Shown here: positions 1 through 11,041 of the stretch, in pieces
Layout of the letters: every line of letters begins with the position of its first letter
Position numbering within the stretch: position 1 is the first letter of the stretch
DNA from: Chaetorhynchus papuensis
Taxonomy: Eukaryota; Chordata; Aves; Passeriformes; Rhipiduridae
NCBI GenBank assembly: GCA_013396525.1
Contig: VWYX01000748.1
Coordinates: 108,508 to 172,507 of the forward strand
Direction: 5' to 3'
Length of the DNA stretch: 64,000 nucleotides
Notes under the pieces: model-generated
Told to the model about the DNA's origin: nothing
Databases searched by the model: none
The model's input: the letters and a program-made list of their open reading frames with translations, nothing else
Translations under genes and position numbers: made by a program

Positions 1-3000
1 TGGGCAGTACAGGATTTGAAAAATATAAAAGTTAAAACCTAAGGCATCATTTCCTCCCTTTAGAGGCTTGACAAGGCCTCTACCTAAGGCATCAACAGGA
101 CCAGTTAATGTGAGGAGGAGGGAGAAGCCACAGTGTGCAGGTGGCCAGTACTGAAAGGGTTTTCCAGTTTTCTGTCAGTTCCACTCAGTTATTCACTCTC
201 CCATGTAAAACTCGCCCCTCGTACCCTTCCAGCTCAAACAGACCTTGAGAATGTGCTGTGATATTGTAACACGGCGTTGCTTTCTGTAAATGGTTGTTAC
301 ACACCTAAACCAAACCACAGGTGAAAATGAGATGGGGGAATAAAATCCTGTGGAGATCATTCATCATAAAAGGGTATCGTTAAGCTGATGAAATCTTTCA
401 GTTTTTCCATTATGAAATCTGAGTGGAATTGGAAGTGTGGGGAAACGTTCTCTGCAGTAGCCAGCAAGTCACACAGGAAACAAACAGTGAATTGTTGTAT
501 AATCACAGTGGAGCGGAAGCAGGCAGGTAGTCCCAGCTGCACCCCAAGGCACTCCTGTGTCATTGCTGGTCCTTCAGTGGCTTCCTAGGCTGTGCACTGG
601 AGGAGGATCTGCTGCCCATTAATCTCCTTTTCCCCAGGGAGGTCTGATAGCCCCAGCCTGGCCCTGCAGAGCCCCTGTGTTTATTAGGAAGAGCCAGGCA
701 GAGAAGGGCTTTTATCTTCCTCAGACGTGTCTTCCCCTAGCAGAGATTGTTTCGGAGTAAATATCTTATCTTTGGAGCTATGTAAACTTTCTCTTACGAG
801 GGAGAAAGCGACGCCTCCTTTTTCCCCTCACACCACTGTTAATGGAAGTTGCGATCCACATTTATAAAAATGACTTTCAGTAGTTCCATAGCCTGCCTAC
901 AGCAGATACCCAGCTGTCTCCTCCAGTTCTGAGCTGGGAGAATTACCAGTGTTTTTTCCTTTGGAAATTTTGTAATTATGCAGATTTTTATACAAGTGAT
1001 GTTCAAAACAAAAACATGTAATAATTTATATATTTTAGTAACACTGAAGTGTGATCTGAGGACTCAGTGGTGTCGTACTGTCAGAGATATTGCCGAAGAG
1101 TCATTTTGCTAGGAAAAGAAAAAAAAAGGCAAATTGAGACTCCTTTATGGCTTTATAATTCATGGTTGTTCACAGGGAGAGAGGAGTTCATGTGTGGATA
1201 GATGTTCTTCATAAAAGCTACAAGAAAGAAGCCCATTAATGCAGGAAAATAAATAGGTGTCTCTGGGTTTATCCTGATAGTGTATAAAGTAAATAACTCA
1301 TGTAAGCCTGATGCCCTGACTTCTCCTTATAGGATAAACAAGTGTGCCTAAGTCCTGTATTTAGACTTCAGACATAGCTTTGCTTTAATTGGAACATAAA
1401 TAGTGTGTGTCAGAAAAATAGTTGACTTACATTTTGGCCACCCACATGGTGTGCAGCCTGGCAGAAAAATTGCCCATTCAAGTCTGACCTGTTTTATGCT
1501 ACTGTAAATATCAGATCTAAGCTGCCTGAATCCACTGAGAATTATACAGGGAAATACCTCAGTGATAACAAAAAAGAGTTTGAGTCCTTCCCAGCTTCCA
1601 AGGGAAATTTGTCACAGACTCACCTGTGTTATTTTTTTGTGGAGGGGTTTTGTGGCAGGGGTGTTCTGGGGGCTGGGGAGTCACTGTGGGAAAAACAGAG
1701 TTTTCTACACCCAGAAATTTGAGTGATGGCCCAGGGTAAGAGGGAGGATTGGGATTAATGGCAATTTAGTGATACAAGAACTGTCTTTAGAGAGAGACTG
1801 TTTGGAGAGTGACAGGACGAGGAGAAATGGTTTTAAACTGATGGAGATTGAGATTGGGTATTAGGAAAAATTGATTCATGTTGAGAAGTCTGGGCACCAG
1901 TCAGGGGTTTCTGGTAACTGTGTTATAACACGCTGAGGGTGAACAGTGATACTTTCCAGGTCTTGCAGCTGAATTCTCAGTTATTGACAGTGAAGTGTAA
2001 ATAGAATTTCACTTTACCTTGTGTCATAAGTTTTGGTGGTTTATTTTGGTTTTTACTATCTATAAGAGCATAAGCAGCTTCAAAAATAGCTTCAATTATT
2101 GGAAGGTGAGTTAACATATTGGACTGTATTTGTTCCTAGAACTCTGTTGGATTGGCATTGAAGGCATATCCTGCTAAATGTTATTTATTATGATCACAGC
2201 TTCCAGGACAGTAAAACACAGGTGGCAGAACTGAGATTTGCTGAATATTGGAGAATTTTAAAGGTGGTTAGCACAGAATGAAGAGATTACAGCTGGGGGA
2301 CTTCTCTTCCCACAGTGACTCCTACTTGATTCCCTTCATGTACACACATATTTCTATATATTTATATATGGATGTGTATCTGATTTTTCAGCTACAATAA
2401 AGCATTGCTGTGGGCATGGAAACGGAGCCAGGGATGCGGAGTATATTAACCTGTGAAGGAGCTGCTTGTGTGTATTGCTGTCCAACCCAGCTGCACCAGC
2501 CACAAACACCTTTTTCAATGTCCAGGACCTTCCTGAATTCCCTCCTTTCCTGCTCTTTCCATTCCAATGCTGACACAGGGTTAAAGTCCTCAGTGCAATC
2601 CCTGCATCAGCATCACCCAGAGCAAAAGTCTGGATCTGCCCCTGGTGTGGTTCCTCACTCACACAGCCCCACTGTGGAAATTTCATGTTTCCTTCCTGTT
2701 CTGTCCTTCCTTTGGTGTCTGTTTTCAAACAACCTCTTCTCCAGGTCTGAATACCTCCCTCTGAGGGGTTCCAAGGACCGGCCCTGCCCAGCCCCTCCAG
2801 TTCCTCAGCTCATTTCCCACATGGGTTTGGACACTGGTGGTTTGCAGCCTTATTTGCAGTCCCTTGATACTTTTGTTTGCATTCTCTTGCCATTGATGTT
2901 TAGCGAAGGAAGTGATATTATGCTATTAGAAAAACAGTGTTTCCCTCTACACAAACAGGGTGAGGTCACTTTAGGTAAAAGAAAAACCATCTTAATCACA

Positions 3001-4027
3001 AGAAGAAAATGTGTGAGAGAGATTTTAGACATGGAAAGCGAGCCAGCCTTTTCAGCCTTCTCTAACTTAATAAATTAATAAACAGCTGTTTGGCTTTTCA
3101 AATTTTCTCAGCAGTAAGTGTTGTTAATCAATTTTTAATGGAGCAATTAAAAAGATATGAAAGCTGCTATCCAGCTTTCACCAGAATAATTGATTTCGGT
3201 ACGACCTTAACTATCTCAACTGTTCTGTTTCAGCTTAAGAGCTCCATGTAGATAATATGAATAGATCCAAAGGAAGTCAGAGGAAAACATAGCCATGTTT
3301 ATTTTAAAAAGTCTTCCAAAATGTTCCTGGCAACTTAGTGGCTCAAAAATAAGGCCACTGTGTATTTTAGATGGCAGGCATTTATTCTGCATATTTATGA
3401 GGAATACAAATAAAAACCCATCTGAAATATCTGGCACCTAGGGCTGCAAATAATGCTTTCATAACTCAAGTAGGAATAAGCAAAACGAAGCAGTAATTTG
3501 TGTTTGAACACCAGATCTGCTGAACTTTTCAGTTGAAAAATACAAGTCCATAACCATAGGAATTCCCAGACTTGGTGTGCTGCGCCCTGGAATTGAGGCA
3601 GATATTGCAGAGCCCCCAAAGCAGTGGTGCAGCTCCACTGTCCTGAGGTGTCTGGGGGTTGTTCCATGCTTTGGGGGGACAGGAGGAGAGAGGTTTTTAT
3701 TGCATCTCATCTTGGAAGTGCCAAAACGCGGACACTGGTCTCTGGGTTTAGTTTACTCCCTGAGGATGGGGTTGGTGGTGTTCCCTTAGCAGTGACTGAG
3801 ATCACCTGTGCTCATGTACCCAGTGTGCTCATAGACAGCTGCAGAATTTTCCCAGCTCCTTAGGATACACCCAGAAAGGATTTACTTAACAAGCTTAAAC
3901 AAGCTCCAAAGGAGGCCCAGGGTGCTTTGCCCTATTCCTGTGTCCATTCCCATGCCTGCAGCATTGCTTTCAGAGATACTTTACAGGCGAAATGCTGCTA
4001 TTGAAACATTCTGCTTCTGTTTTCCAG
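1..4027 (+). other. B3GNTL1: B3GNTL1 intron (partial)
   Basis: This is non-coding sequence upstream of the first recognised B3GNTL1 exon. It carries a CR1 tail fragment near 1.8 kb. The 222-codon frame at 2410-3078 is the longest in the window but has no recognisable family, so I treat it as chance. Nothing else was recognised. Confidence 0.7.
1805..1910 (+). mobile_element. CR1 LINE tail fragment
   Basis: The stretch from GTGACAGGACGAGG through AATGGTTTTAAACTG and ATTAGGAAAAATTGATTC follows the usual CR1 3' region order (dispersed bird LINE). It is old and truncated before the terminal part. It lies in a B3GNTL1 intron in sense orientation. Confidence 0.65.
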
Positions 4028-4096
4028 GTAACCGCATTTTGTGATGTTGATGAAAAGAAAATAACAAAAGGATTCTACACGTATGAGGAATCTGAG
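4028..4096 (+). CDS. B3GNTL1: B3GNTL1 coding exon (third from last)
   Basis: This 69-nt exon lies between a TTTTCCAG acceptor and a GAG|GTGAGT donor. It is phase 0 at both ends and encodes 23 residues starting VTAFCDVDEKKI and ending GFYTYEESE. These match the segment of vertebrate B3GNTL1 (human reads VAFCDVDENKI...GFYCHEDSQ, recalled from the family). B3GNTL1 is a beta-1,3-N-acetylglucosaminyltransferase-like protein with a GT-A family 2 fold. Its N-terminal catalytic domain is encoded upstream of this window, and this C-terminal part has no catalytic motif of its own that I can point to. I saw no further upstream exon in bases 1-4027. Confidence 0.92.
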
Positions 4097-4958
4097 GTGA
4101 GTTACAACCACTCTTGAATTCTTTATTGTGATCTAGAAGTGTCCTGGGGAATGTGATGAAGGAATTTGTCACTGATCTTGTGTGTTGTGTAGCAGCTCAT
4201 TTTGGTAAAGAGGCCGTGACAGAAGATTGGAGGGATGGGAATGGACACTGGAATGCAAACTGGAGCCAGGACTGTCAGCTTCACACTCAGGGAAGTCAGT
4301 TTAGAAAGACAAAAATACATATTCTGAAAGGATTCTGATGATGGGGTAAAACACAGTCTTCACTGATAGGTTCGTCTTCTGAGTGGGAGTAGAATTTGGT
4401 TATAGTGGATAAAGGGAAGGAATCCTCAAAATTAAAAGATTTCCAGCAAGTTATCTGGTAAAGCCCCAGCTGAGCATAAGCCATTTAACAGTTCTCACCG
4501 GGAGGGAAAGATCCTCCTGTGTCTCTGCTCTTGTGCCTGCTCTGATGCTCTCTGATGGCACAGGAACTGATGCAGCTCACTAAAATGGCAAAAAATTAAC
4601 CAAAAAAAGAAGGAACATAGTTTGTTATGGGACAGGCTGTTGAAGCTGCATACCTTGCAATCAGATCAAAGAGGGAATTGTTTGGGAAAGGGCTGGAAGT
4701 AGAACTTGGAGGTGAGGAGGAAGCAGTGGAGCTATGAGACCTGCTCCTTTCAGCAGCAGAAAGCTGCAAATTCCACTTTGGTGTAACTTCACAGATTGCA
4801 CGGAAATGTGACAGGCACTGAAACAACGGGCAGAGAATGAGCAAGGTCTGTTTAGCATCAGGGCTCAACATATTTTTTTTTCCCCTTTTAGAGTTTAGCA
4901 GCTCCTAAAACCAAGCAGGCAAGTAACCTGTGTGCTTCTGTACCTTTTCTTCCTGCAG

Positions 4959-5033
4959 GAGAGACCAAAACCAAAAATTCCTGTGTGTCACTTCAGGGAT
5001 GCGTCTCCGCCCTTCGTGATCTGTGTGAAGCTG
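4959..5033 (+). CDS. B3GNTL1: B3GNTL1 coding exon (second from last)
   Basis: This 75-nt exon follows a TTCCTGCAG acceptor and ends at CTG|GTGAGT. It is phase 0 at both ends and encodes 25 residues beginning ERPKPKIPVCHF and ending PPFVICVKL. It continues the frame of the exon at 4028-4096 across an 862-bp intron. ERPKP and PPFVICVKL are near-identical to mammalian B3GNTL1, which makes the assignment firm even though only the C-terminus is present. Confidence 0.94.
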
Positions 5034-7543
5034 GTGAGTTCCACCCTTGGCTTTATCTGCAGGAGCAGCATTTGCTCCTTAGCCAAAATGAGTTTCTATT
5101 TGCAGTAAGTGGCTTTTCCCAGAAGCTTTTGCTCTGCAGTTGAATGGCCTTTTTTATCAAACTGATTGTGCAGGGTATTTGGGGGATTTAAATCAGCAGT
5201 ATTGGGTAGAATTAAGAATAAGAAAAGGTCCAGCTTCTGTAAAGGTTCTGGATCTGTTGTACTTCCTTGCCCAATACCAAATACACCCCAATGAGCACAT
5301 GCACTCAGCCTCCTTTGGGCCAAGTATTTTGCAGCCCCATGTATGGCAAAGGCTTTGTTTTTTAAATCAGATCTTAAAAACTATTTTGTTTGGCTCTGCC
5401 AGTTCTGAAGCATCTTCTGTGTGTGACTGTGGTAACTTATTTCAACTGGTTTAATTGCCCTGATAATATAATTAGAAGATGATAACCAGCAGTTCTTTTT
5501 CTGTTGTAACACAGAAGCTTTAAAATAGCAAATACACTGCAGTGGTGAACATTCATAAAACCCCTCTGACAGCAACTAAAACCTGCAGCTCCACACAGCA
5601 CTGCCATTCTAACGCTGTGCTGGATCTCCTCAGAGCTGGATTAGCTCAATCTCCTCTCCTCTGGTACAGCCTGCTTTTAACTTGGCACTCCCAGCCTCGC
5701 GATCAGCTCTGAGATCATAACTCTGGGTTGTCAAGCCAGGCTGAAAGTGCCTCGGGGCATTATCGTGTACTGGTGGTTGATAAACTCCTGGATCAGCAAG
5801 TACTATTACAACTAATTTAATTTTTCATAGTGCATATAATGGTGGGTGGAAGTCCCCAGACAAAACATCTGTGCAACCTGTTCTAAAGCACATTTAATCT
5901 GTGAAGCCCTTACAATGAGACTATTATACAACATCTTGTCTGCAAACTCTGCTCTCTGACTTCAATTGGGATTTCAGTCTATTTTTCCCCTCATGGCCAC
6001 TGAGCATTTTCTGCTTGTTTATTCTTTACCAGCCTAAGTTCATCACCATTTTCTGAAGAAGGAAGTGTGCTTTAAGGACCTTTCTTGGCTTTTATTTTGC
6101 TGTTCATGGTAGGGGATTATTTTCCCTTTTGATACAGACAAAACCTGCATGTTTCTATGCAGCTCTGAGAGGGTGATTTTGGAGATTAGATGCTTATTAA
6201 GTGGGTTGTTTACAAGAAGTGACTCTGTTGGCCAAGTACTTTGAGCAGCATTGGCTCATTTATTTTTTCATGCAGCTTCTCCCTTGTGAGCACTGGCATG
6301 GCTTTGGTACCAGAGCAAATCCTCCTGGAAGAAGCAGGCATCCTCTGATCTTTGCTCAGTTTGCGTTTTACAATGGCTTCACAGACAGCTGGAGCTGGAA
6401 TTCTGCTCTGTGTGTGTGTTTTTGCTGAAGAGAATGCAAGTGTGGCTTTATCTGCTCAGAGCAGTGTGGCCCTGCAGGGCCACTTCACCCAAGGGTTTGT
6501 GCTCCGTGTTTGCTCTCGCTTGGAGGTAAAAGCAAAATGCTTAGAAGTGCTGCATTGTGCCCTGGCTTGGCTTGGATTCCAGTGGCTGGAAATGAAAGGG
6601 ATTTTTATTCTTCTGTCACAGCAATTAAACCAGTTTGATTGTATAAAGTTTTCAGAAAATTTGTGGTTAGATCTCTTCTTGTACAGCCCTGCCTGGTTTT
6701 TTCTGCGCTCTGGGAATGAAAGATTTGTCTTTCTTTAACTCTGCCGCTTAATTTAGCATCTGGTCTCTTATGTATTTTTTTAACCCCTATATAAACCAGG
6801 TTATTTTTAACAACTCCTTCAATTCCAGTTTCAGTGGGACTCCATTTCTCAAACTTCCCATCCTAAACATTCACAGTTAAAACTTCACTCTTGCTGTTCT
6901 GGGCCAACCACACAAACATCAGCAACTGCTTTATCCCCCACCTGTGGTGTTGTCAGCTTTAATTTTTGGGGTTTTTCCTTAAGATCAGTAGAACTAAGGA
7001 TTCCAGGAAGACCCCAGTGTTCAGGAATGCTGAAGTTGCCCTGTTTTCTTAATGACATCACTGAGGTTGCTCATGGACCAAATGTACCCAGTTCCTGTCC
7101 TGGTAACTTGACTGGGGCTCAAAAGGAAACACCTTTAACTCAGCAGAGCACTTCAGCTGATTGATGAAAAGCTTGTTTTATCAAGCAAATTAATCAGTGC
7201 TCAAAATCTACCCAAACCACTGGTTTTGTCAAACTCACTCCCTTGGTCCATTTTCTGTCTCTGTCTGTGTCAGCAAACAGAAGAGCAGAGCTGGGCTGAG
7301 CAGCCCCTGTGTGCTCCAGAGCAGCACAGCAGAGTTGAGGAGTTGCCTGATCTCCCCCCTATACTGATTTGAACACTAGCTTTTCAAAATACCTTAATTT
7401 TTAAATAGAAACTTTCCTGAGCCTTGGTTTATTTGTTTAGTTCTGCAGATGGGACTTTCTTCTGTGGCCTGAAGAACCAATAACCCAAACCTGTTACAAC
7501 CCGAAATGAGTTTTGATCTCATTTTCTTGTTCTTCCCTCGCAG
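5034..7543 (+). other. B3GNTL1: B3GNTL1 intron
   Basis: This 2.5-kb intron has clean GT and AG borders. I recognise no repeat, RNA gene or conserved coding segment in it. Confidence 0.75.
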
Positions 7544-7624
7544 GATTTGACAGGTGGAGCCTTTGAAACAAACCTGGACACACTGAACCTGAAGGAAGGG
7601 ACAGATTATTACCACTTTAACTAA
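7544..7624 (+). CDS. B3GNTL1: B3GNTL1 last coding exon with stop
   Basis: The exon starts after a CCCTCGCAG acceptor and encodes 26 residues, DLTGGAFETNLDTLNL to DYYHFN, then TAA at 7622-7624. The human protein ends in the same way (DLTGGAFEDNL...DFLHFS), so this is the native C-terminus. Only six bases after the stop the sequence reads AAG|GTGAGG, a strong donor. The exon may therefore end at 7630 and splice into a 3' UTR exon, or the message may run on to an ATTAAA signal at 7729. The preceding intron is 5034-7543. Confidence 0.94.
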   Translation, partial: DLTGGAFETNLDTLNLKEGTDYYHFN

Positions 7625-7728
7625 ACCAAGGTGAGGCAGTGCTACTGCAGTGTGCTGCTCTCTGTGTATCTGGGTGCAGGAAGACCAAACTCTTCAGGGG
7701 TTTAGAATTTTTTAGTCCTTTGTGCTTC

Positions 7729-7734
7729 ATTAAA
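7729..7734 (+). promoter_or_regulatory. Candidate poly(A) signal ATTAAA for B3GNTL1
   Basis: ATTAAA lies 105 bases after the B3GNTL1 stop codon. It is the second most common vertebrate poly(A) hexamer and the first plausible + strand signal after the stop. It would apply only if the donor at 7631 is not used. Hexamers occur often by chance, so confidence is low. Confidence 0.3.
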
Positions 7735-8480
7735 TTAATCTTTGGGCTGAGTAACCCCTTGGTAAGGGAGGTCATAGTTACACCACAGGTAATGCTGTGT
7801 GCTCCGTTTTACTGTTGCACATGACTCAGTTTGACTGGGAAATTGTATTTCTAATTTAAACACGCACCAAGCACAGACTCAGGGTTACCAGAGCACTGTT
7901 TCCATAGGGAAGCCTCACACAAAGCCTGAGCGTGCAAGTGCACAGAGTTTACTGTCACACACTGCATGGAGCCCTCAGCCCTTCCCTGCTCCCAGCACAT
8001 TCCCTGCTCCCAGAGCAGCTGCTGGTGTTTCCCAGGGCTCTGCAGAAGGCCAGGGCCGGTTCAGAGGGAGCATCCTCAGCACTGGGGCTGTGTGAGCAGC
8101 ACAGCCGTGTCTGTGACAACACCTGGCAGCCAGGTGAGCCCATGTGCAGCTCCTCACCCTTTCCACTGCACCTTCTCCCATTGGAACACTCAGGCTGTGC
8201 CAGCACAGCTTGTGCTGTTCTTGCAGCAGGGACCTGTAGGTGTAACTTTACAACCCCAAAAGCTCTCAGGAATGTTCTAGAAAGCTCCCTGTGAGTGGCA
8301 GTGTAGCAGCACAGGAGCATTTCCTCCTGGGGTGTGTGTGCAGCACATGGCCAACACTGGCTGCTGCTCAGAACCACTTGATCAACAGTCAGTGAAGAAC
8401 CCTGAGCTCCACTAATTCCAGCTGCCAGTCCAGCTTGCAAGAATCCTTAAGAAGTATTGAATAATCTCATTTATAGTTAC

Positions 8481-8486
8481 TTTATT
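8481..8486 (-). promoter_or_regulatory. Candidate poly(A) signal AATAAA for TBCD
   Basis: TTTATT on the + strand is AATAAA on the TBCD strand, about 2.4 kb downstream of the last recognised TBCD exon. It is the clearest canonical hexamer on that strand before B3GNTL1 coding sequence is reached. If used, cleavage would fall at about 8460. This is a hexamer only, without transcript evidence. Confidence 0.3.
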
Positions 8487-10590
8487 CAAAAACAAACAGA
8501 ATCTGAGCCAGCCAGGTTGGAGCTTTGGAAGTGAACAGCTGCAGTTTGCAGCAGATACTTCACAGGGAAACTGGCTTGATTTTAGCTTCTCTGCCTGAAT
8601 TTTTCCTTCCTTTCAGATTTGTAGAGATGCGTCTAAATACACACACAACCACTGTAGTGGGATAGTGGGATTTAATTACAGCCATAAAATAACAGTGTAA
8701 TTACAAGATGATATGGCCTGTGCATTTGACCTCCCCATCACACTGATCTCACTAAAGATCAATGTTGGAGCCATTTCATTTTGTAGGGGGTAAGAAATGG
8801 GCTGGATTCCTGGCAGCTGCTTGAAGAACTGACTCACCTTCGTCAAAACTGAGTTTACCACAAAAACTATTTGTCTGAATTAGTTACATAAAGAGCTGTT
8901 ACGAGAGGCTTTGACATCAGCTGAAGCGAAACCTGGGGTTTTTTGTTTGACTATGACATAGGAATGCCAGACTTCTCCACAGGGACACTTGATGCTGGGG
9001 ATGATTTCAGTATCACCCCTGGAAAAGAAATCTTGAAGAGAACAGTGCAGCAGGTCAGGTTTAATTCTCGGTGTGTGTACAAGCACAGGCTCCGTTCAGT
9101 TGGGGAAGTACAAACCACTGACACCAAACCAGATAGGTCAGTGTGACAGAGCGTGACAAAAACCTGCCAGAAAGCAACATTAAAAACTGAAAACAAGGAA
9201 TTTTGGTTGTCTTCTTGTGGGCCACATCTGTGCTTTCAGACAGGCTCTGCCTCTTCTGTCCAGCAGTGCAGTGCTCAGCTCTGCTGAGATTCAGCATGTC
9301 GGGATGCCACAGCTTAGCCTCCTCCCAGCCTGGCAGCACAGGAACCACAAGCTTCAGTACAGCCCAGCAGGCAGGGTCTGCTCCTCCTTATGCTGAACTC
9401 TGCCAGAGAGAAGGGAAAAGGAAAGGTCACATGGAGCAGGCCTGTGGCACCGCTGTCCTGTGGCATCGGTGTTCTGGCACTATTCCAGCCACGTAATTAA
9501 GTAACCTGAACAGAAAATACAGGCAAAGGTGTAATATTTAGTCCTTTTAACACCATGGTTTGAACTACCCTCCAGCAAGCTTTGTACAAAATTTAAAGGA
9601 GAGGAAAGTGTTGAATTCAGCTGGAGCCAGCTTCATTCACCTTTTCATCCTGCCATGCTTGGCCTCCTCTCTGGCTTCTCCCACTAGTGCCGAGTGCTGG
9701 GCACTGGTGGGAGCAGCACTGGGGACACTGGGACAACTGGGAAAGCCCCTTCTCTTCAGTGGCACCGTGAGCTTGGCACAGCAGCTGCAGGCTCAGCTCT
9801 GTGCTGGAAGTTACACTGACTGCTTGCTTATGTTCAGGAGAGCAAGAGCTAAAGTTCCAAACTGAGCACAAACCATCCAGACTGCACCTGTACCAGCTCC
9901 ATCAGAGATACCTGGACGTGTATTTGGTTATTTCTTATTATTTTGTTTACCCTAGAGACAGGTTTCTCCTAAAGTATCAGTCTGCTCTCAGCCTTCAATA
10001 ATTAAGGATTAAAATAAGGGGATTTTTGAGATCTTCATCTTGGAGGATCTCTTCTTTTGAGCATAATCTTTCTATTACTTGATTAGAAGACCTTCAAAAG
10101 CAACCTTTAAAAGTTTTTGTTCTAAGAACAATTCCTTGTCTGGGCAGGAGGTTCAGACTCCTGTTTTCCAGCATTATAAAAATGTCAGCTGAGGTTTCTT
10201 AAAATTGTACTAAAAGCAGATGGTAAAAACTGGAAAATGGATAAAGAAGCTGCTATGGGGCAACAGGAGGTCTTTGAAGGGTAGTCATAGATGTCTTAAG
10301 TATGAGTCTTTAAAGAAAGATAAACATTTATACATACACACTAACACATATTTTAAACAGTAAAAAACTTCTTCTAGAACCTCTACCAAAGCAGAAAGTT
10401 CTGAAATTCTGAAGTACTGAGCTGGTGAGCAAGTCCAAACTATCTGCACTGGAGTGACGTGGGACTACAGCTGGATGTGTCATCTGTCTCCCTGTGAATG
10501 GGTTCTTTTGTATACGTTTTATATATATAAGATAGATACAACAATATAACATATAAAATGTAATATAAAAACATATAAAATATACATTTT

Positions 10591-10593
<3 letters not shown>

Positions 10594-10630
<37 letters not shown>

Positions 10631-10639
10631 CACACACAC
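10594..10639. repeat. (AC)n microsatellite
   Basis: An uninterrupted run of AC dinucleotides passes into a short AT-alternating section and then back to AC. It lies about 320 bp beyond the last TBCD exon, in the gene's presumed 3' flank or UTR. Alternating purine-pyrimidine tracts like this vary in length between individuals. Confidence 0.95.
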
Positions 10640-10851
10640 TTTATGGTTTTGTATTCTATTCATCCACAGAGGCACTGCTACAATCCTGTGGTTTGCACAC
10701 CACCTCATGTCATCATCTTTGCTGTTGAAATTGAGAAGTTCCTGTCTTTTCCCTCTCTCCAGGAAGGGCAGAGGAGCAGTGGCTGCACATCTGTGTCTGG
10801 AATGTGCTGCTGCCAGCCTGGAATGCTCTCCGGAACCAGGCTGGAAGGGCC

Positions 10852-10956
10852 TCAGGCAGCAGCTCCAGCCATCCCATGTGTTCTGCAGCTGGCTGGGAGC
10901 ATCCTCACGGACACCTCCATGAACAAAGCACCGCCTAGAGCACGTTCCCACCTCAC
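10852..10956 (-). other. TBCD: Possible read-through C-terminal extension of TBCD
   Basis: If the donor at the end of W22 is not used, the TBCD frame stays open for 34 codons, starting VRWERALGG and ending at TGA 10852-10854. The residues do not resemble the short human tail PGAC, so I favour splicing. This may still be an alternative end. Confidence 0.3.
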
Positions 10957-11041
10957 CTTGGGCACCAGTTGAGGTCTGGGCACTTTCATGAGGTCACAGA
11001 GGCAGTTGCGTCTCTCTCTCACCACGGGCAGTTCTGCTTCC
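10957..11041 (-). CDS. TBCD: TBCD exon W22 (last recognised coding exon)
   Basis: The exon has acceptor CTCTCCCAG and encodes EAELPVVRERRNCLCDLM then KVPRPQLVPK. Human ends ...AELAVVREQR, LCDLLGVPRPQLVPQ and then PGAC. Directly after the last lysine the sequence is AAG|GTGAGG, a strong donor. The exon may end at 10957 and splice to a small terminal exon that I could not locate. If it is not spliced, the frame runs 34 more codons to a TGA at 10852-10854. Confidence 0.94.

Larger units (their letters stand above)
7631..10956. other. Region between convergent B3GNTL1 and TBCD coding ends
   Basis: This 3.3-kb stretch separates the two facing coding ends. It should contain 3' UTR sequence of both genes and possibly short terminal exons. 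I see candidate poly(A) hexamers on both strands and an AC dinucleotide repeat at 10594-10639. No protein-coding exon could be supported. In human the two genes are also tail to tail. Confidence 0.7.

Noticed and set aside
2410..3078. A 222-codon + strand frame, the longest in the window, with overlapping - strand frames of 124 and 62 codons
   Set aside because: It lies in a B3GNTL1 intron, has no recognisable family or domain, and its composition looks like chance translation. Frames of this length are expected occasionally in 64 kb of GC-moderate intron.
7955..8440. A 161-codon - strand frame between the two genes
   Set aside because: It has no recognisable protein family and lies in the presumed UTR or intergenic sequence. 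Cysteine- and serine-rich translation of CAGC-rich DNA is common in such regions.
10328..10951. A 207-codon - strand frame overlapping the TBCD 3' side
   Set aside because: Part of it is translation of the AC microsatellite and AT-rich sequence. It is in a different frame from TBCD and has no family match.
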